A stretch of 64,000 bases of DNA from Phycisphaerales bacterium PN19_bin_20 (GCA_021173225.1 JAJOLK010000011.1:23679-87678), one strand, 5' to 3'; shown: positions 19,874-28,847, numbered from the stretch's first letter. Numbers and translations: made by a program. Notes: generated by a model not told the origin, from the sequence alone.

Positions 19874-21223
19874 TTAGTTAGGCTTCTTGGTCTCAGGCGT
19901 TGCAGAGGGCGTGGTTGTGGGCACGATCGTCGGCGTAGTCGCCGGGGTCATCGGGGCCTGGTTGGCACCTTCGGCCTCGCTGTTCTTGATCTTCTGATCA
20001 ATCCACAGGGTCTCAAGGGTGAAGATCAGGTCACTGTTGGCCGGGATGCGCCCGCGGTTGCGGGCCCCGTAGCCAAGCGCCGCGGGAATGTACAGCCGAC
20101 GCACCGCACCGCGCCCGATGCCCAGGATCGCGTCGTTGAAGCCCGGGATCATGTTGCCGTGAGTGAAGCGCAGCGGGGTGTCCTCGCCGGGCTGGCCCAT
20201 GTCGCTGGGACGTGAAGTCCCGAAGATCTCGCCGGTGGTCAGCCAACCGGTGTAGTGCACCGCCGCATCGTTGCCAGCCTCAAGCGTCCGCGCCCCGGCA
20301 TCGGCGGGCTTGAAGTCGATGACGACAATCCCGTTGGCCCGCTTCTCGCTCTTGACGGGCGAAGTGGAGCGTGTGAAGGTGGTCGAGCCGCCGGCGGGCC
20401 CAAAGACCTCCTTGCCGGCCGCGTCAAACCCGCGGTCAACAAACGCGATCTGCTTGGCGTTGCCCTTCCAGGCGCTGGTCACCTCGACGGCGCCCGCGAG
20501 GGTGGTGGGCACCGGCTGGGTCGTCGCGGCGCTGAAGTTCTCGCCGTCTCGCGTCACGGGCATGTCCATCGTGACTACGAGCTGGCCCAAGCTGATCTTT
20601 GGGAAGACCTCAGGCGCGGCCCACATGCCCGCGACCGCACCGCCGAAGCTGGCGAACGTGCGCCCGAACTCAAACTGCCGCAGGTGCAGCTTGCCCTGCC
20701 GCTTGTAGAAATGCATCACGCCCTGGCGGAACGGCTTCCAGGGCTCGTCGGCCCGTGCCAGCTCGAAGTACATCGCGTTGTCGAGGCCGTCGACGTTGAT
20801 GAGCGCCGCGCTCAGGTGCAGCTCGGGCTGCGCGCCGCTGGCAGGCGTGCTGAAGGTGCCGCCGAAGGTTGCGACCATCGCCAGCACGTCCGCGTCGGTG
20901 CTGAGCGTCTTGGGCGTCTCGCGGACCACCGGGGGCAGATCGGCGGGCGCCTGCGCCGCGGCGGGCGAGGGCGCCACCGGCTGCGTCGCCTTGGTTGCCT
21001 GCTCACGCATCCGGCGCTCGTGCGCCTCGCGCACGGCAGGGGGTACGTCCTCAGGCCGCACCGGCTGGATCGCTGGCTGGCTACCGGGCTGGCCAGTGGG
21101 CTGCCCACCCGGTTGCTTAGCGAGCGTCGGGCCCGCGAACATCGAGCATGAGAGGCCCGCCATGGCGGCGACGATCAACAGGCGGCGGGCGTTTGCGGCG
21201 GCGACAGCGTGGGTGCGGCTCAT
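19874..21223 (-). CDS. Secreted CpeT-like domain fused to FKBP-type PPIase
   Basis: About 449 residues from the ATG at 21223. A signal peptide (about 1-36) is followed by a Gln/Pro/Gly repeat and a linker. Residues 107-283 look like a CpcT/CpeT chromophore-lyase domain (DNAMYFELA, PFRQGVMHFYK, FVDRGFDAAGKEVFG). Residues 300-408 form an FKBP peptidyl-prolyl isomerase (VHYTGWL, IPGFNDAILG, IPAALGYGARN, LIFTLETL). The C terminus is Thr/Pro-rich. FKBPs isomerise Xaa-Pro bonds, and CpeT proteins attach bilins or have unknown roles in non-phototrophs. It probably acts in the periplasm. The fusion is the unusual point. Confidence 0.85.
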   Translation of the reverse strand: MSRTHAVAAANARRLLIVAAMAGLSCSMFAGPTLAKQPGGQPTGQPGSQPAIQPVRPEDVPPAVREAHERRMREQATKATQPVAPSPAAAQAPADLPPVVRETPKTLSTDADVLAMVATFGGTFSTPASGAQPELHLSAALINVDGLDNAMYFELARADEPWKPFRQGVMHFYKRQGKLHLRQFEFGRTFASFGGAVAGMWAAPEVFPKISLGQLVVTMDMPVTRDGENFSAATTQPVPTTLAGAVEVTSAWKGNAKQIAFVDRGFDAAGKEVFGPAGGSTTFTRSTSPVKSEKRANGIVVIDFKPADAGARTLEAGNDAAVHYTGWLTTGEIFGTSRPSDMGQPGEDTPLRFTHGNMIPGFNDAILGIGRGAVRRLYIPAALGYGARNRGRIPANSDLIFTLETLWIDQKIKNSEAEGANQAPMTPATTPTIVPTTTPSATPETKKPN

Positions 21224-21608
21224 AGGTTCAGACCATCTCCGTAAATGATGTCCATCAATCACCGGCGGCGACTCGCCCCCGGCGGGCAGGCATCGACGAC
21301 AGGCAGGAACCAGATCGGCTTCCGACCCGGCCCGACTACACCTTGATTATTGCAGACCCCAGCTCAACAGGCGACCCTCAACCCGCAGGCCCCACCAACC
21401 TCGGCCCGCAACGGCCCGCGGCAGATGCGGGCCAAGGCGGTTCTGCGGCGGCCAAGCGCCATGCGGATAATTCCCACCCTCTTCACCACGGATACAGCCC
21501 GGTATCCCTTCGTGCACTTTGTGCCCTCTGAGTTGCACTCTCCCCTCCTATCTCATCGCTCATCGCTCCTGCTCTCACCTCTAATCCTCTTAGCTCTATC
21601 CTCTCGCC
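21224..21608. other. Divergent spacer, no gene seen
   Basis: This 385-base spacer lies between the CpeT-FKBP gene (minus) and the DUF2071 gene (plus). It presumably holds both promoters, but no convincing -35/-10 pair could be picked. A pyrimidine-rich stretch precedes the DUF2071 start. Confidence 0.5.
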
Positions 21609-22439
21609 ATGCCATCGCCCGCCGTGCGCATGCACTGGGACAGCCTGCTCTTCCTGCACTGGCGAACCGACGCCGCACGCCTCCGCGCGCTGATCCCCAC
21701 CAATCTCGATATCGATACCTTTGACGGCTCCGCCTGGATCGGCCTCGTCCCCTTCAAGATGGCCAACTGCCGCTTCCGCGGCGTGCCGCCGCTTGCCAGC
21801 ACCACCAACTTCTACGAGTGCAACGTGCGAACTTACGTCCGCCACCGCACCCCCTCGGGCCAAGTCGTCCGCGGCGTCTGGTTCTTTAGCCTTGACGCGC
21901 AGACGCTGCTGCCGGTCCTCGGCGGCCGCTGGCTCTGGAGCCTCAACTACGTCCGCAGTGACTTCGCCGTCACGCAACAAGGTAGTGTCACAGACTATCG
22001 CCTTGAGCGCCGCCGCGGCCCATGGCCCGCCGCCAAATCGCACATCCGCTGGCGCACCGGCGAGCTTCTGGCAGAAACTCCGCCCACCACCGCGCCCACC
22101 ACCGCGCCTTCCACCGTGTCCACCGGCGAGCACAGCCGCGCGAACACACCGACATTCACGCCATCTCTCACTTCGTCTTCCACGCTCGCCCACTTCCTCA
22201 CTGAGCGTTACTGGCTCTTCACACGCCGCTTCGGGCGCGTCCTTGGCGGCCGCGTCGCGCACGTCCCCTGGCCCCTCCGCGCCGCAGAGCTCCTGCACCT
22301 TGACGACACCCTCCTGCTCGCCGCCGGCGTCCAAGCCCACGGCACACCCGTGGCCTTCGCCAGCGATCACCTCGAAGTTGAGGGCTACCCGCTTGGCCGC
22401 GTTCAACCGCCAGACGCCGGGCCCATTGCGGGGCCGTAG
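21609..22439 (+). CDS. DUF2071 (YqjF-like) protein
   Basis: A 276-residue protein matching DUF2071/YqjF. The N terminus reads LLFLHWRTDAARLRALIP, followed by DTFDGSAWIGLVPFKM, a NFYECNVRTYV strand and GVWFFSLDAQTLLPV. The fold is acetoacetate-decarboxylase-like and members have no settled function. Residues 150-190 are a Thr/Ser/Pro low-complexity insert (TTAPTTAPSTVST) absent from ordinary members. It stands alone. Confidence 0.82.
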   Translation: MPSPAVRMHWDSLLFLHWRTDAARLRALIPTNLDIDTFDGSAWIGLVPFKMANCRFRGVPPLASTTNFYECNVRTYVRHRTPSGQVVRGVWFFSLDAQTLLPVLGGRWLWSLNYVRSDFAVTQQGSVTDYRLERRRGPWPAAKSHIRWRTGELLAETPPTTAPTTAPSTVSTGEHSRANTPTFTPSLTSSSTLAHFLTERYWLFTRRFGRVLGGRVAHVPWPLRAAELLHLDDTLLLAAGVQAHGTPVAFASDHLEVEGYPLGRVQPPDAGPIAGP

Positions 22440-22969
22440 GTTTGAGCCCGCGTCGCTGGTCTTCCATCGCGCGGCGAGCGGCGCCCGCGCCCGGGCACGC
22501 CTCCACGTCATGGCGATGTTGACCCTTGCTCCGCGAACCTGCCACAGCCGGTTGTGTCTCAGCGCCCAATCTTGTCACCGAGGAAGCACTCTCTGCACCT
22601 CGCCGCATTCGCGTATATCACATTCTCGTGAAGCCGCAAAGGCACGCGGACGTTCCTTGGCCCGTTAAGGCTGGCGTCGCACTGGGCAACGTTGGCAGCT
22701 GGGCCGGCGGCTGGGCGGCGGCGACCCGCGTCGGCACAGGCAATCCGCCTCGTGTCTCGCAGCCTCAAAGGCAAGTGTGCGGCCGCCCCAAAGGCCAAAG
22801 CATCTATATCGCGCGCCTGTGCAAGAGCGCAAAGCAAAGCCAGCGCGCCGCCGACGCCGCCCGGGCGTTAGACCTAGCCCCTGCCACCCGTACCACCAAT
22901 CTCACGGGACCTATTCACAGCCCCGGCCACCGACGCGGAGCGCGCCAGTACCCGCTGTTCGTCGGTCAC
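22440..22969. other. 530-base spacer without a supported gene
   Basis: No reading frame here has a good start, ribosome site or recognisable product. The candidates are a 92-codon minus-strand frame with a TTG start, and a long plus-strand frame that is only the shadow of mdh. No signature of tmRNA, RNase P RNA or SRP RNA was recognised. It could hold an unrecognised small RNA or decayed DNA. Confidence 0.5.
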
Positions 22970-23938
22970 TCACGCCAGCTCGGGGAACATCCGCTTGACC
23001 ACCGCCACCAGGTCGCGCACGTGGCTGATGCTCTCGTCCATCAGCTTCTTCTCGTCCTCGTTCATCTGGATCGCAACAATCTTCTCAACGCCCTTGTCGC
23101 CCAGCACCACCGGCACGCCCACAAACAGGCCCTTGCCCTTCTGCCCCGGCGCCACCCCGTATTCGTCCTCGCAATACGCCGCCGAGGGCACGATCCGCTT
23201 CTTGTCGCGGATGATCGCCTCGACCATCTGCACCGTGCCCGCGCTGGGCGCGTACCAGGCGCTGGTGCCCATCAGCTTCACGATCTCGCCCCCGCCAACC
23301 TTGGCCCGCTCGACGCACTCCTTGATGACCTCATCAGAGAGCAGCTGCTGGATCGGGATGCCCGCGACGGACGTGAACCGCGGCAGCGGCACCATGTCGT
23401 CACCGTGCCCGCCCAGCAGCAGGCTCGTGATGTCCTCCACCGAGCACGAGAGCTTCATCGAAAGAAACTCACGGAACCGCGCCACGTCCAGCGCCCCGGC
23501 CTGACCGATGATCCGGTGCGCCGGGAAGCCCGTGACCTTCCACATCACGTACACCATCGCGTCCAGCGGGTTGCTCACTACGATCACAATCGCGTTCGGG
23601 GCGTGCTTCTTGATGTTCTCGGCCACGCTCTTGACGATCCCCGCGTTGATGCTCACCAAGTCATCGCGGCTCTGCCCGGGCTTGCGCGGCACGCCCGCCG
23701 TCACTACCACCACGTCGCTGCCCGCGATCGCCGCGTAGTCGCTCGTCCCCATCACCGTCGCGTCAAACCGCTCAATGGGCGCGCAGCACGAAATATCCAG
23801 CGCCTTGCCCTTGGCCACGCCCTCCTTGTCGGGGATGTCCAGCAGCACCACGTCGGCCAGCTCCTTCATCACGATGGACCGCGCACACTCGCCGCCGATG
23901 TTCCCCGCACCGATGATCGACACCTTGGCTCGACGCAT
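22970..23938 (-). CDS. mdh: Malate dehydrogenase (LDH-like type)
   Basis: This NAD-dependent TCA-cycle enzyme oxidises malate to oxaloacetate. The 322-residue protein has the dinucleotide motif GAGNIGGE (10-17), active-loop GVPRKPGQSRDDL with substrate Arg residues, NPLDAMVY, and catalytic His in LLGGHGDDMVPL near 177. The Arg-rich loop favours malate over lactate. ATG at 23938 is chosen over an upstream start because MRRAKVSIIGAG begins the Rossmann fold. Two hairpin repeats of the GGGTAC family lie about 100-160 bases upstream. Confidence 0.94.
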   Translation of the reverse strand: MRRAKVSIIGAGNIGGECARSIVMKELADVVLLDIPDKEGVAKGKALDISCCAPIERFDATVMGTSDYAAIAGSDVVVVTAGVPRKPGQSRDDLVSINAGIVKSVAENIKKHAPNAIVIVVSNPLDAMVYVMWKVTGFPAHRIIGQAGALDVARFREFLSMKLSCSVEDITSLLLGGHGDDMVPLPRFTSVAGIPIQQLLSDEVIKECVERAKVGGGEIVKLMGTSAWYAPSAGTVQMVEAIIRDKKRIVPSAAYCEDEYGVAPGQKGKGLFVGVPVVLGDKGVEKIVAIQMNEDEKKLMDESISHVRDLVAVVKRMFPELA

Positions 23939-24040
23939 GATTCTCGCCCTTTCGCTGCTGATTTGATGCCGCGTACGCACACGCGCCCACCCTCGGGCAC
24001 GGGCGCGACTGTAGACCGCTCACACGCTGCCACACGCCGT

Positions 24041-24097
24041 GGGTACTTCCGCGCTCCGCGTGTGTTCCTCACCGGGTACCGCCACGCTCGGCGTGGC
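24041..24097. repeat. Two copies of the GGGTAC hairpin repeat
   Basis: Copies lie at 24041-24064 and 24074-24097. Each starts GGGTAC, has two variable bases, then CCRCGCTC and a GTG end. The second folds into a perfect 7-bp stem (GCCACGC/GCGTGGC). A third copy is upstream of the GNAT gene. All three lie upstream of minus-strand genes and in the same orientation. Confidence 0.7.
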
Positions 24098-24172
24098 TCG
24101 AACCGCTCAGATTCCGGCGGCTCTGTTCGCCGTGGCCAACCCCGGTGCAAGGGCCCGAGTTCCGCCCCCTCA

Positions 24173-24640
24173 TCAATACCGCGGCACACCCGCGTCCACG
24201 CCCAAAGACCACGCGTCGATCCCGCCCGCCATGGACTTCACCGCCGCGAAGCCCATCGCCCGCAGCGCCGCCGTCACGCGCAGGCTCCGCACCCCATGGT
24301 GGCAGTAGACGACCACCCCGCGCCCGGGCGCATCTTCCAGCGCGTCACGCAGATCGTCGCCGCGCCGCTCGATCTCACTCATCGGGATGTGCATCGCACC
24401 CGCCACGCGATTGAACGCCCACTCGTCATCACGCCGGCAGTCCAGTAGCAGTGGGGGAGCACCCCCGCCAGCACTTCCGCCAGCTCCCGCTGCCAGCATG
24501 TCACGAACCTCCCGCGGCGTCAGCTCCCACTCAGGCCTCAACCCGTACCCCGCAGGCAGCCCGCGCTCATCCAGCGCCACCGCAGGCGTGACTGCTGGCG
24601 GCACAACCCTGCCCGGCTCGGCCTTCTTCGGTCCACTCAT
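24173..24640 (-). CDS. Rhodanese-like sulfurtransferase
   Basis: A 155-residue single rhodanese domain (about 40-150). It has LLDCRRDDEW (Asp67), AMHIPMSEI and the active loop VYCHHGVRS with catalytic Cys113, then a GGIDAW end. It should carry a persulfide and transfer sulfur in the cytosol. The 35-residue N-terminal Pro-rich extension is not typical. Its start overlaps the stop of the lipoprotein gene by four bases (ATGA), so the two are translationally coupled. Confidence 0.9.
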   Translation of the reverse strand: MSGPKKAEPGRVVPPAVTPAVALDERGLPAGYGLRPEWELTPREVRDMLAAGAGGSAGGGAPPLLLDCRRDDEWAFNRVAGAMHIPMSEIERRGDDLRDALEDAPGRGVVVYCHHGVRSLRVTAALRAMGFAAVKSMAGGIDAWSLGVDAGVPRY

Positions 24641-25422
24641 GGCTTTTCGCCCGCCTTCTCAACCTCAGGAAACTTCAGATTCGGTAACGCTCCCGGCAGC
24701 GCAATCCCATTCTTCGGTGGTCCAGCTTCGGAAGTCTTCTTCCCCTTCGCCGCGGGCGTCGCGGGGCTCCGCGCCGGCGCAATCACCGGCAGCGCCCATC
24801 CCTCCGGGGCCGCACCGCTCGGCCCGCTCCTGAACACGCCAAGGTCACGCCGATCGTCCGGCAAGCGATCCGCAAGCCCCGACGTAGACCGCCACGTGCC
24901 GGGCGGATCAATCACTGCGCGTGGCACGATCAACAGCAGCTCGGCCATAGCCAGCACCGGCATGGCCAACGCCTCAAGCTGCTGATCGCGCTGCGCACGC
25001 GGGCTCGGCAGCGCATCCGCATCATCAATAGTCGGGAACGTCCCGTCGCGCAGCGGGCTTGAACGTGTCAGCGTAAATCGGTGCGTGTACGTTGGATCGT
25101 GCCGCGTATCGCCAGTTGGAACCAGGAACGTCGTCGCGGGCCAGTTGCGGCGTGAGAGACCAAACACACTCCGCTGATCCACCGCTGGCCGGGCCATGTC
25201 CAAGCCGCGAATGGTCTCGCGCGGCCGACCCGGGTTTGCGAAGCTCTCAAGTTCAACCTGAGTGCTCGTGGGTGTGCCCAGCCGCGGGTCCCGCCCCGCG
25301 TCCACCACCCCGCGTGACCCGCAACCCGAGACAACCAAGGCGCACACCGAAACTGGCCAAAGCGCGATCGCCCGCGCACAAACGGCCGTCACAAGCCAGC
25401 GGTAGCGCCCTTTGACCATCAC
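24637..25422 (-). CDS. Hypothetical lipoprotein
   Basis: A 261-residue protein of unknown function. The leader ends in the lipobox VSGC (Cys34), so it should be lipidated. The mature part is polar and contains PTSTQVELESFANPGRPRETI and one hydrophobic helix near 165-180 (ALAMPVLAMAELLLIVPRAVI). The C terminus is Lys/Pro-rich. Its stop overlaps the rhodanese start (ATGA), which suggests a common role that cannot be named. Confidence 0.7.
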   Translation of the reverse strand: MMVKGRYRWLVTAVCARAIALWPVSVCALVVSGCGSRGVVDAGRDPRLGTPTSTQVELESFANPGRPRETIRGLDMARPAVDQRSVFGLSRRNWPATTFLVPTGDTRHDPTYTHRFTLTRSSPLRDGTFPTIDDADALPSPRAQRDQQLEALAMPVLAMAELLLIVPRAVIDPPGTWRSTSGLADRLPDDRRDLGVFRSGPSGAAPEGWALPVIAPARSPATPAAKGKKTSEAGPPKNGIALPGALPNLKFPEVEKAGEKP

Positions 25423-25704
25423 TGAGCGTAGCTGGTGCGTTTTCTGAACGTCTAAAAACCGTAACTTAGGCCCCCCGTTGTGGCACCTTAGGGGTTTGAC
25501 AGGGCCAAGTGTGAACTTGGGGGCTTCTTTCGACCTGAGATTTACCAGGAACTCGACCAGAACTGTGTCAATTGTCTGGCATAGGTCGTTTCCCTGGGGT
25601 ATGTTTGCTTTGTCGTGTCGGTGCCCCTGCTGACTTTTCAGTGGGAATAAAGCACCCGCGTCGGGCCTCGGTGAAAGCCGTGGCTGTTCGGAGAAGGAGC
25701 AACG

Positions 25705-26475
25705 ATGAAGAAGTCCCTCGCTATCGCCCTCATTGCGCCCATGATGTTCGCCGCTGCCGCTCAGGCCGCGCTGCCGATCGTCTACGGCGACCGCAACGGT
25801 TCGTCAGTGTTCTTCCGGGCCATCCAAGAGAGCTCGAACACTGATTTCAACGCGGGCACCGGCATCTCGAACCCGCTCTGGGGCTCCCCGACGGCCGTTG
25901 GTGACGCTCTCACCTTCAACTCGATGGCCTTCGGCGCTAGCGCCACCGGCGCCAACCCCATCGACCTGACCGACGGCACCCTCAGCATGGTCATCGCCGC
26001 TCGCCCCGGTTTCACCCTCTCACGCTTCACCATCAATGAGCGGGGCGACTACAGCCTCGGCGGCACCGGCACGGCCAACACCCGCGTCTCGGCCGGCCTC
26101 CGCATGTTCATCAACATCCTCGATATCAACGGCAACCCCGTCAACACCGGCCCGATCGCCATCCCCTCCATTGGTGGCACGTTCAGCAACGGCGGCAGCT
26201 GGAACCTCGTCAACAACCCCGGCCTCACCCTCGATTGGAACGGATCTGCCACGGTTGATCTCGACGCTTTCCTCGCCTCGCAGCAGATCTCGGGCCAGGC
26301 CACCCGCATCAGCATCTCCCTTGACAACTCGCTGCTCGCCCAGGCCGAGGCCGGCTCGGTCGCCTTCATCAAGAAGAAGGACTTCGGCGGCTTCACCATC
26401 ACCGTCCCGACGCCCGGGGCCGCCGCTCTGCTGGTCCTCGGCGGTCTCGCCGCCAGCCGTCGCCGTCGCGCCTAA
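25705..26475 (+). CDS. Secreted protein with PEP-CTERM-like sorting tail
   Basis: A 256-residue exported protein. The signal peptide (about 1-21, ending AQA) is followed by a beta-rich body with no catalytic motif. Residues 233-256 are a tripartite sorting tail: PTPGAAALLVLGGL, then ASRRRRA. This matches the PEP-CTERM plan (short motif, hydrophobic helix, basic end) with PTPG in place of PEP, so it is probably processed by an exosortase-like enzyme encoded elsewhere. GGAGAAGGAG precedes the ATG. A strong hairpin terminator follows. Function unknown; perhaps surface or matrix. Confidence 0.8.
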   Translation: MKKSLAIALIAPMMFAAAAQAALPIVYGDRNGSSVFFRAIQESSNTDFNAGTGISNPLWGSPTAVGDALTFNSMAFGASATGANPIDLTDGTLSMVIAARPGFTLSRFTINERGDYSLGGTGTANTRVSAGLRMFINILDINGNPVNTGPIAIPSIGGTFSNGGSWNLVNNPGLTLDWNGSATVDLDAFLASQQISGQATRISISLDNSLLAQAEAGSVAFIKKKDFGGFTITVPTPGAAALLVLGGLAASRRRRA

Positions 26476-26535
26476 GTGACCAAGCGACACCGCAGCAAGC
26501 GGGCTCGTTGCCGCTGTTTGCGCCTGTGACTTCAT

Positions 26536-26567
26536 CAACGCCCCGGGGCCCTCGCCTTGGGGCGTTG
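26536..26567 (+). terminator. Hairpin terminator after PEP-CTERM-like gene
   Basis: CAACGCCCC (26536-26544) pairs perfectly with GGGGCGTTG (26559-26567). The U tract is poor (TCATTGGG), so it may be only a transcript-end hairpin. Confidence 0.65.
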
Positions 26568-26619
26568 TCATTGGGCCCCACACACCCACCCCGACTCGAG
26601 CTTTGACTAACCTGCCGCC

Positions 26620-27354
26620 ATGAGCTATCAGGTCATCCGCCGCGCATTGGGCTGCGAGATCATCACACCCGCCGGCCCGCTCCCGATCCGCCACGTGCTG
26701 GGCGTAGGGCTCAATTACGCCGCCCACGCGCAGGAGCAAGGCGGCAAGGTCCCCGAGCGGCCCGTGGTTTTCGCCAAGTCGCCCTTTGCGGTCGTCCCAA
26801 GCGGGCATGAGATCATCGTGCCCAAGGTCTGCCAAGAGTGCCCGCAGCCACAGCAAGTAGACTTTGAAGGCGAGCTGGTCATCGTCATCGGCGCAGGCCC
26901 CGGTGGCGCGCTCTGCCATGATGTGCCAAAGCCCCGTGCACGTGAGTTCATCCTCGGCTACGCCGCCGGCAACGACGTCTCGGCCCGCTGGTGGCAGAAG
27001 CTCGGCTCAGGCGGCCAGTTCGTCCGCGGCAAAAGCTTTGACACCTTCGCCCCCCTCAGCGACGTTACCCCTGCCGTCCAGATCGACGACCCCGGCCAGC
27101 TCACCCTGCGCACCCTGCTCAACGGGCAGGTCATGCAAGACTCAAGCACCAGCGACTTGATCTTCGACTGCGACACCCTCGTCAGCGAGCTCTCACGCGG
27201 CACGACCCTCGTCCCCGGCACGCTCATCTACACCGGCACCCCCAGCGGCGTGGGCATGGCCCGAAACCCGCCGGTCTTCCTCAAGCACAACGACCAGGTT
27301 CGCGTTGAGATCCGCGGCGTCGGCGCGGTCTTCAACACCGTCCGCTTCGAGTAG
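26620..27354 (+). CDS. Fumarylacetoacetate hydrolase-family protein
   Basis: A 244-residue member of the FAH superfamily, which hydrolyses or isomerises beta-diketo acids in catabolic pathways. Landmarks are LGVGLNYAAHAQEQ (metal and substrate loop), PVVFAKSPFAVV, DFEGELVIVIG (metal-binding Glu residues), GYAAGNDVSAR, KSFDTFAPL and the C-terminal GTPSGVGMAR loop. No linked catabolic genes are present. It could be a 2-hydroxyhepta-2,4-diene-1,7-dioate isomerase or oxaloacetate tautomerase-like enzyme. Confidence 0.88.
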   Translation: MSYQVIRRALGCEIITPAGPLPIRHVLGVGLNYAAHAQEQGGKVPERPVVFAKSPFAVVPSGHEIIVPKVCQECPQPQQVDFEGELVIVIGAGPGGALCHDVPKPRAREFILGYAAGNDVSARWWQKLGSGGQFVRGKSFDTFAPLSDVTPAVQIDDPGQLTLRTLLNGQVMQDSSTSDLIFDCDTLVSELSRGTTLVPGTLIYTGTPSGVGMARNPPVFLKHNDQVRVEIRGVGAVFNTVRFE

Positions 27355-27387
27355 TCAGCGCCGACCCAGACCTCACCAAAACGCACA

Positions 27388-27411
27388 CGGGCCGCCCTTT
27401 CGAGCGGCCCG
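27388..27411. terminator. Bidirectional hairpin between converging genes
   Basis: CGGGCCGC (27388-27395) pairs with GCGGCCCG (27404-27411) between the stops of the FAH-family gene and the converging PEP-CTERM-like gene. There is no strong U tract. Confidence 0.5.
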
Positions 27412-27487
27412 CGTTGCATTGGATGCTTGAACCAGCAGCGCACACCTACGCCGCAGATTCAGAGGTTCAGCTTCAAAGGTTCAGTCC

Positions 27488-28201
27488 TTAGCGGCGACGA
27501 CGGCCAGCGGCCAGCGCGCCCAGGCCCAGCAGCGCCGCAGCGCCCGGGGTCGGGATCAGGTAGCGGTTGAAGGCGGTGTACGAGACGCCGCCGGTGAAGC
27601 CGGGGTTGCCCGACCCATTGAGCCCGCTGGCCGGGAGTGACTCGTTGCTCAGGAAGCCCGAGCCCGAGCTGTAGGCCGCGAACCAGTCGATCTGGTTGGG
27701 GTTGCCCAGCGTGGCCAAGGGGATGATCGCGGTGCGGGTGCCCGCGAGGTAGCTGCCGCTCACGAAAGTAAGGTGCCCGGGCGTGTTACCAGCGTTGAGC
27801 TCAAAGCCGACGACCTGGGGGTTGCTGTTGTCCCAGAAGAGGTAGCCGAAGTCCGGGTTGATCGGGAAGAACTCGATTTCATCGCGGCTGAGGTTGCTGA
27901 TGACGTTACGCCCGTCGTCGCCGGTGTCGTTCATAGCGAAATCACCAAAGCCGCCCGAGCGGACGTCCAGGTACAGCGCAATGTAGTCGTTGACGCTGGA
28001 GCCGGTCGCCGGGGTGAAGGTGATCTCCACATTGCTGCCGACGACCGCGAAGGTCATCGAGCCGCCGCCGAGGGGACCGCCAAAGCCATTGCCGCCGCCG
28101 TTGGCGAACACCTGGGGCGAGGGACCGGCGAGGGTCAGGGCTTGGCCGAACGCCGAGCCAGCCAGCAGGGTGATGGACGCGATAGCTGCGATCTTCTTCA
28201 T
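27488..28201 (-). CDS. Secreted protein with PEP-CTERM-like sorting tail
   Basis: A 237-residue exported protein. The signal peptide MKKIAAIASITLLAGSAFG is followed by a beta-rich body with many Gly and Asn residues. The tail IPTPGAAALLGLGALAAGRRRR has the same PTPG variant as the plus-strand protein 1 kb away, but the two bodies share no clear similarity. ATG at 28201 has GGAGGAG upstream; an upstream in-frame extension lacks homology. A sigma-70-type promoter lies about 140 bases upstream. Function unknown. Confidence 0.8.
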   Translation of the reverse strand: MKKIAAIASITLLAGSAFGQALTLAGPSPQVFANGGGNGFGGPLGGGSMTFAVVGSNVEITFTPATGSSVNDYIALYLDVRSGGFGDFAMNDTGDDGRNVISNLSRDEIEFFPINPDFGYLFWDNSNPQVVGFELNAGNTPGHLTFVSGSYLAGTRTAIIPLATLGNPNQIDWFAAYSSGSGFLSNESLPASGLNGSGNPGFTGGVSYTAFNRYLIPTPGAAALLGLGALAAGRRRR

Positions 28202-28568
28202 ACTCTTTCTCCTCCCGTTTTTTACGGGAATACAGATGGCGGCACCGCCCGTACTCCGCGCACGGCCGGCCCAAACACACACAAACGTGGAGAGTCTCTC
28301 TGCTCCACCGCCGGGCAACCGCCCGAACATACCGTCCTGAAGATACACCACGTCAAGACTTCGTCAAGAAGAATTTGCACGCCTCCCACGAATACCTTCA
28401 AAAAGTTTGGACTTTGCTTGGTCAGCGAAACGCCTTGGGGACAGTTATCGGGCCGCCCTTGCGCTCACCGGGTCGAGCTCCAGCCCTCGGGCTTGCCTTG
28501 CCGCGGTGTACGGCCAATACTTCGGGCCCGGCATATCAAGTTGGACCGGGTCTTTCGGGAGCTCCGCG
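28202..28568. other. Divergent spacer between PEP-CTERM-like gene and rpmB
   Basis: The 367 bases hold the minus-strand promoter described separately and a roughly 130-base 5' untranslated region. The rest leads to rpmB on the plus strand, for which no clear promoter was found. Confidence 0.5.
28340..28367 (-). promoter_or_regulatory. Sigma-70-like promoter for the PEP-CTERM-like gene
   Basis: Read on the minus strand, TTGACG (28367-28362) and TATCTT (28345-28340) are separated by 16 bases. The -35 hexamer is the same as that of the 16S promoter. The predicted transcript start is about 130 bases before the ATG, leaving a long leader. Confidence 0.55.
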
Positions 28569-28847
28569 ATGCCGTTTGTCTGCCACTTCACCGGGAAAAA
28601 GTCATCCTTCGGCAAGCAGCGCGCCTGGCGCGGGCAGAAGATCGTCAAGGGCGGCTTCGGCCTCAAGCCCACCGGCATCACCCGCCGCAAGTTCCGCCCC
28701 AACCTCCAGAAGGTCAAGGCGATGATCGACGGGATCCCGACGATCATCCTCGCCAGCGCCAAGGCCATCAAGCAGGGTCTAGTCATCAAGCCCCTCAAGC
28801 GCCGCGACGGCTACACCGCGCAGCAGAAGCTCGCCGCCGGGGCCTAA
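28569..28847 (+). CDS. rpmB: 50S ribosomal protein L28
   Basis: A 92-residue protein of the large ribosomal subunit. The pattern is that of L28: CHFTGKK at residues 5-11, GITRRKFRPNLQKVKA near 36-51, then a basic end with KAIKQGLVIKPLKRR. It is a little longer than the usual 60-80. The open frame extends 54 codons upstream, but the ATG at 28569 begins the L28 homology and has GGGAG before it. A strong hairpin terminator follows. No rpmG or other ribosomal gene is adjacent. Confidence 0.92.
   Translation: MPFVCHFTGKKSSFGKQRAWRGQKIVKGGFGLKPTGITRRKFRPNLQKVKAMIDGIPTIILASAKAIKQGLVIKPLKRRDGYTAQQKLAAGA

Noticed and set aside
22559-22837. A 92-codon minus-strand frame in the 530-base spacer
   Set aside because: TTG start, no ribosome site, no recognisable pattern; kept only as spacer.
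22526-24448. A 640-codon plus-strand frame across mdh
   Set aside because: Antisense of mdh and rhodanese, with extreme His/Arg content and no start signal.
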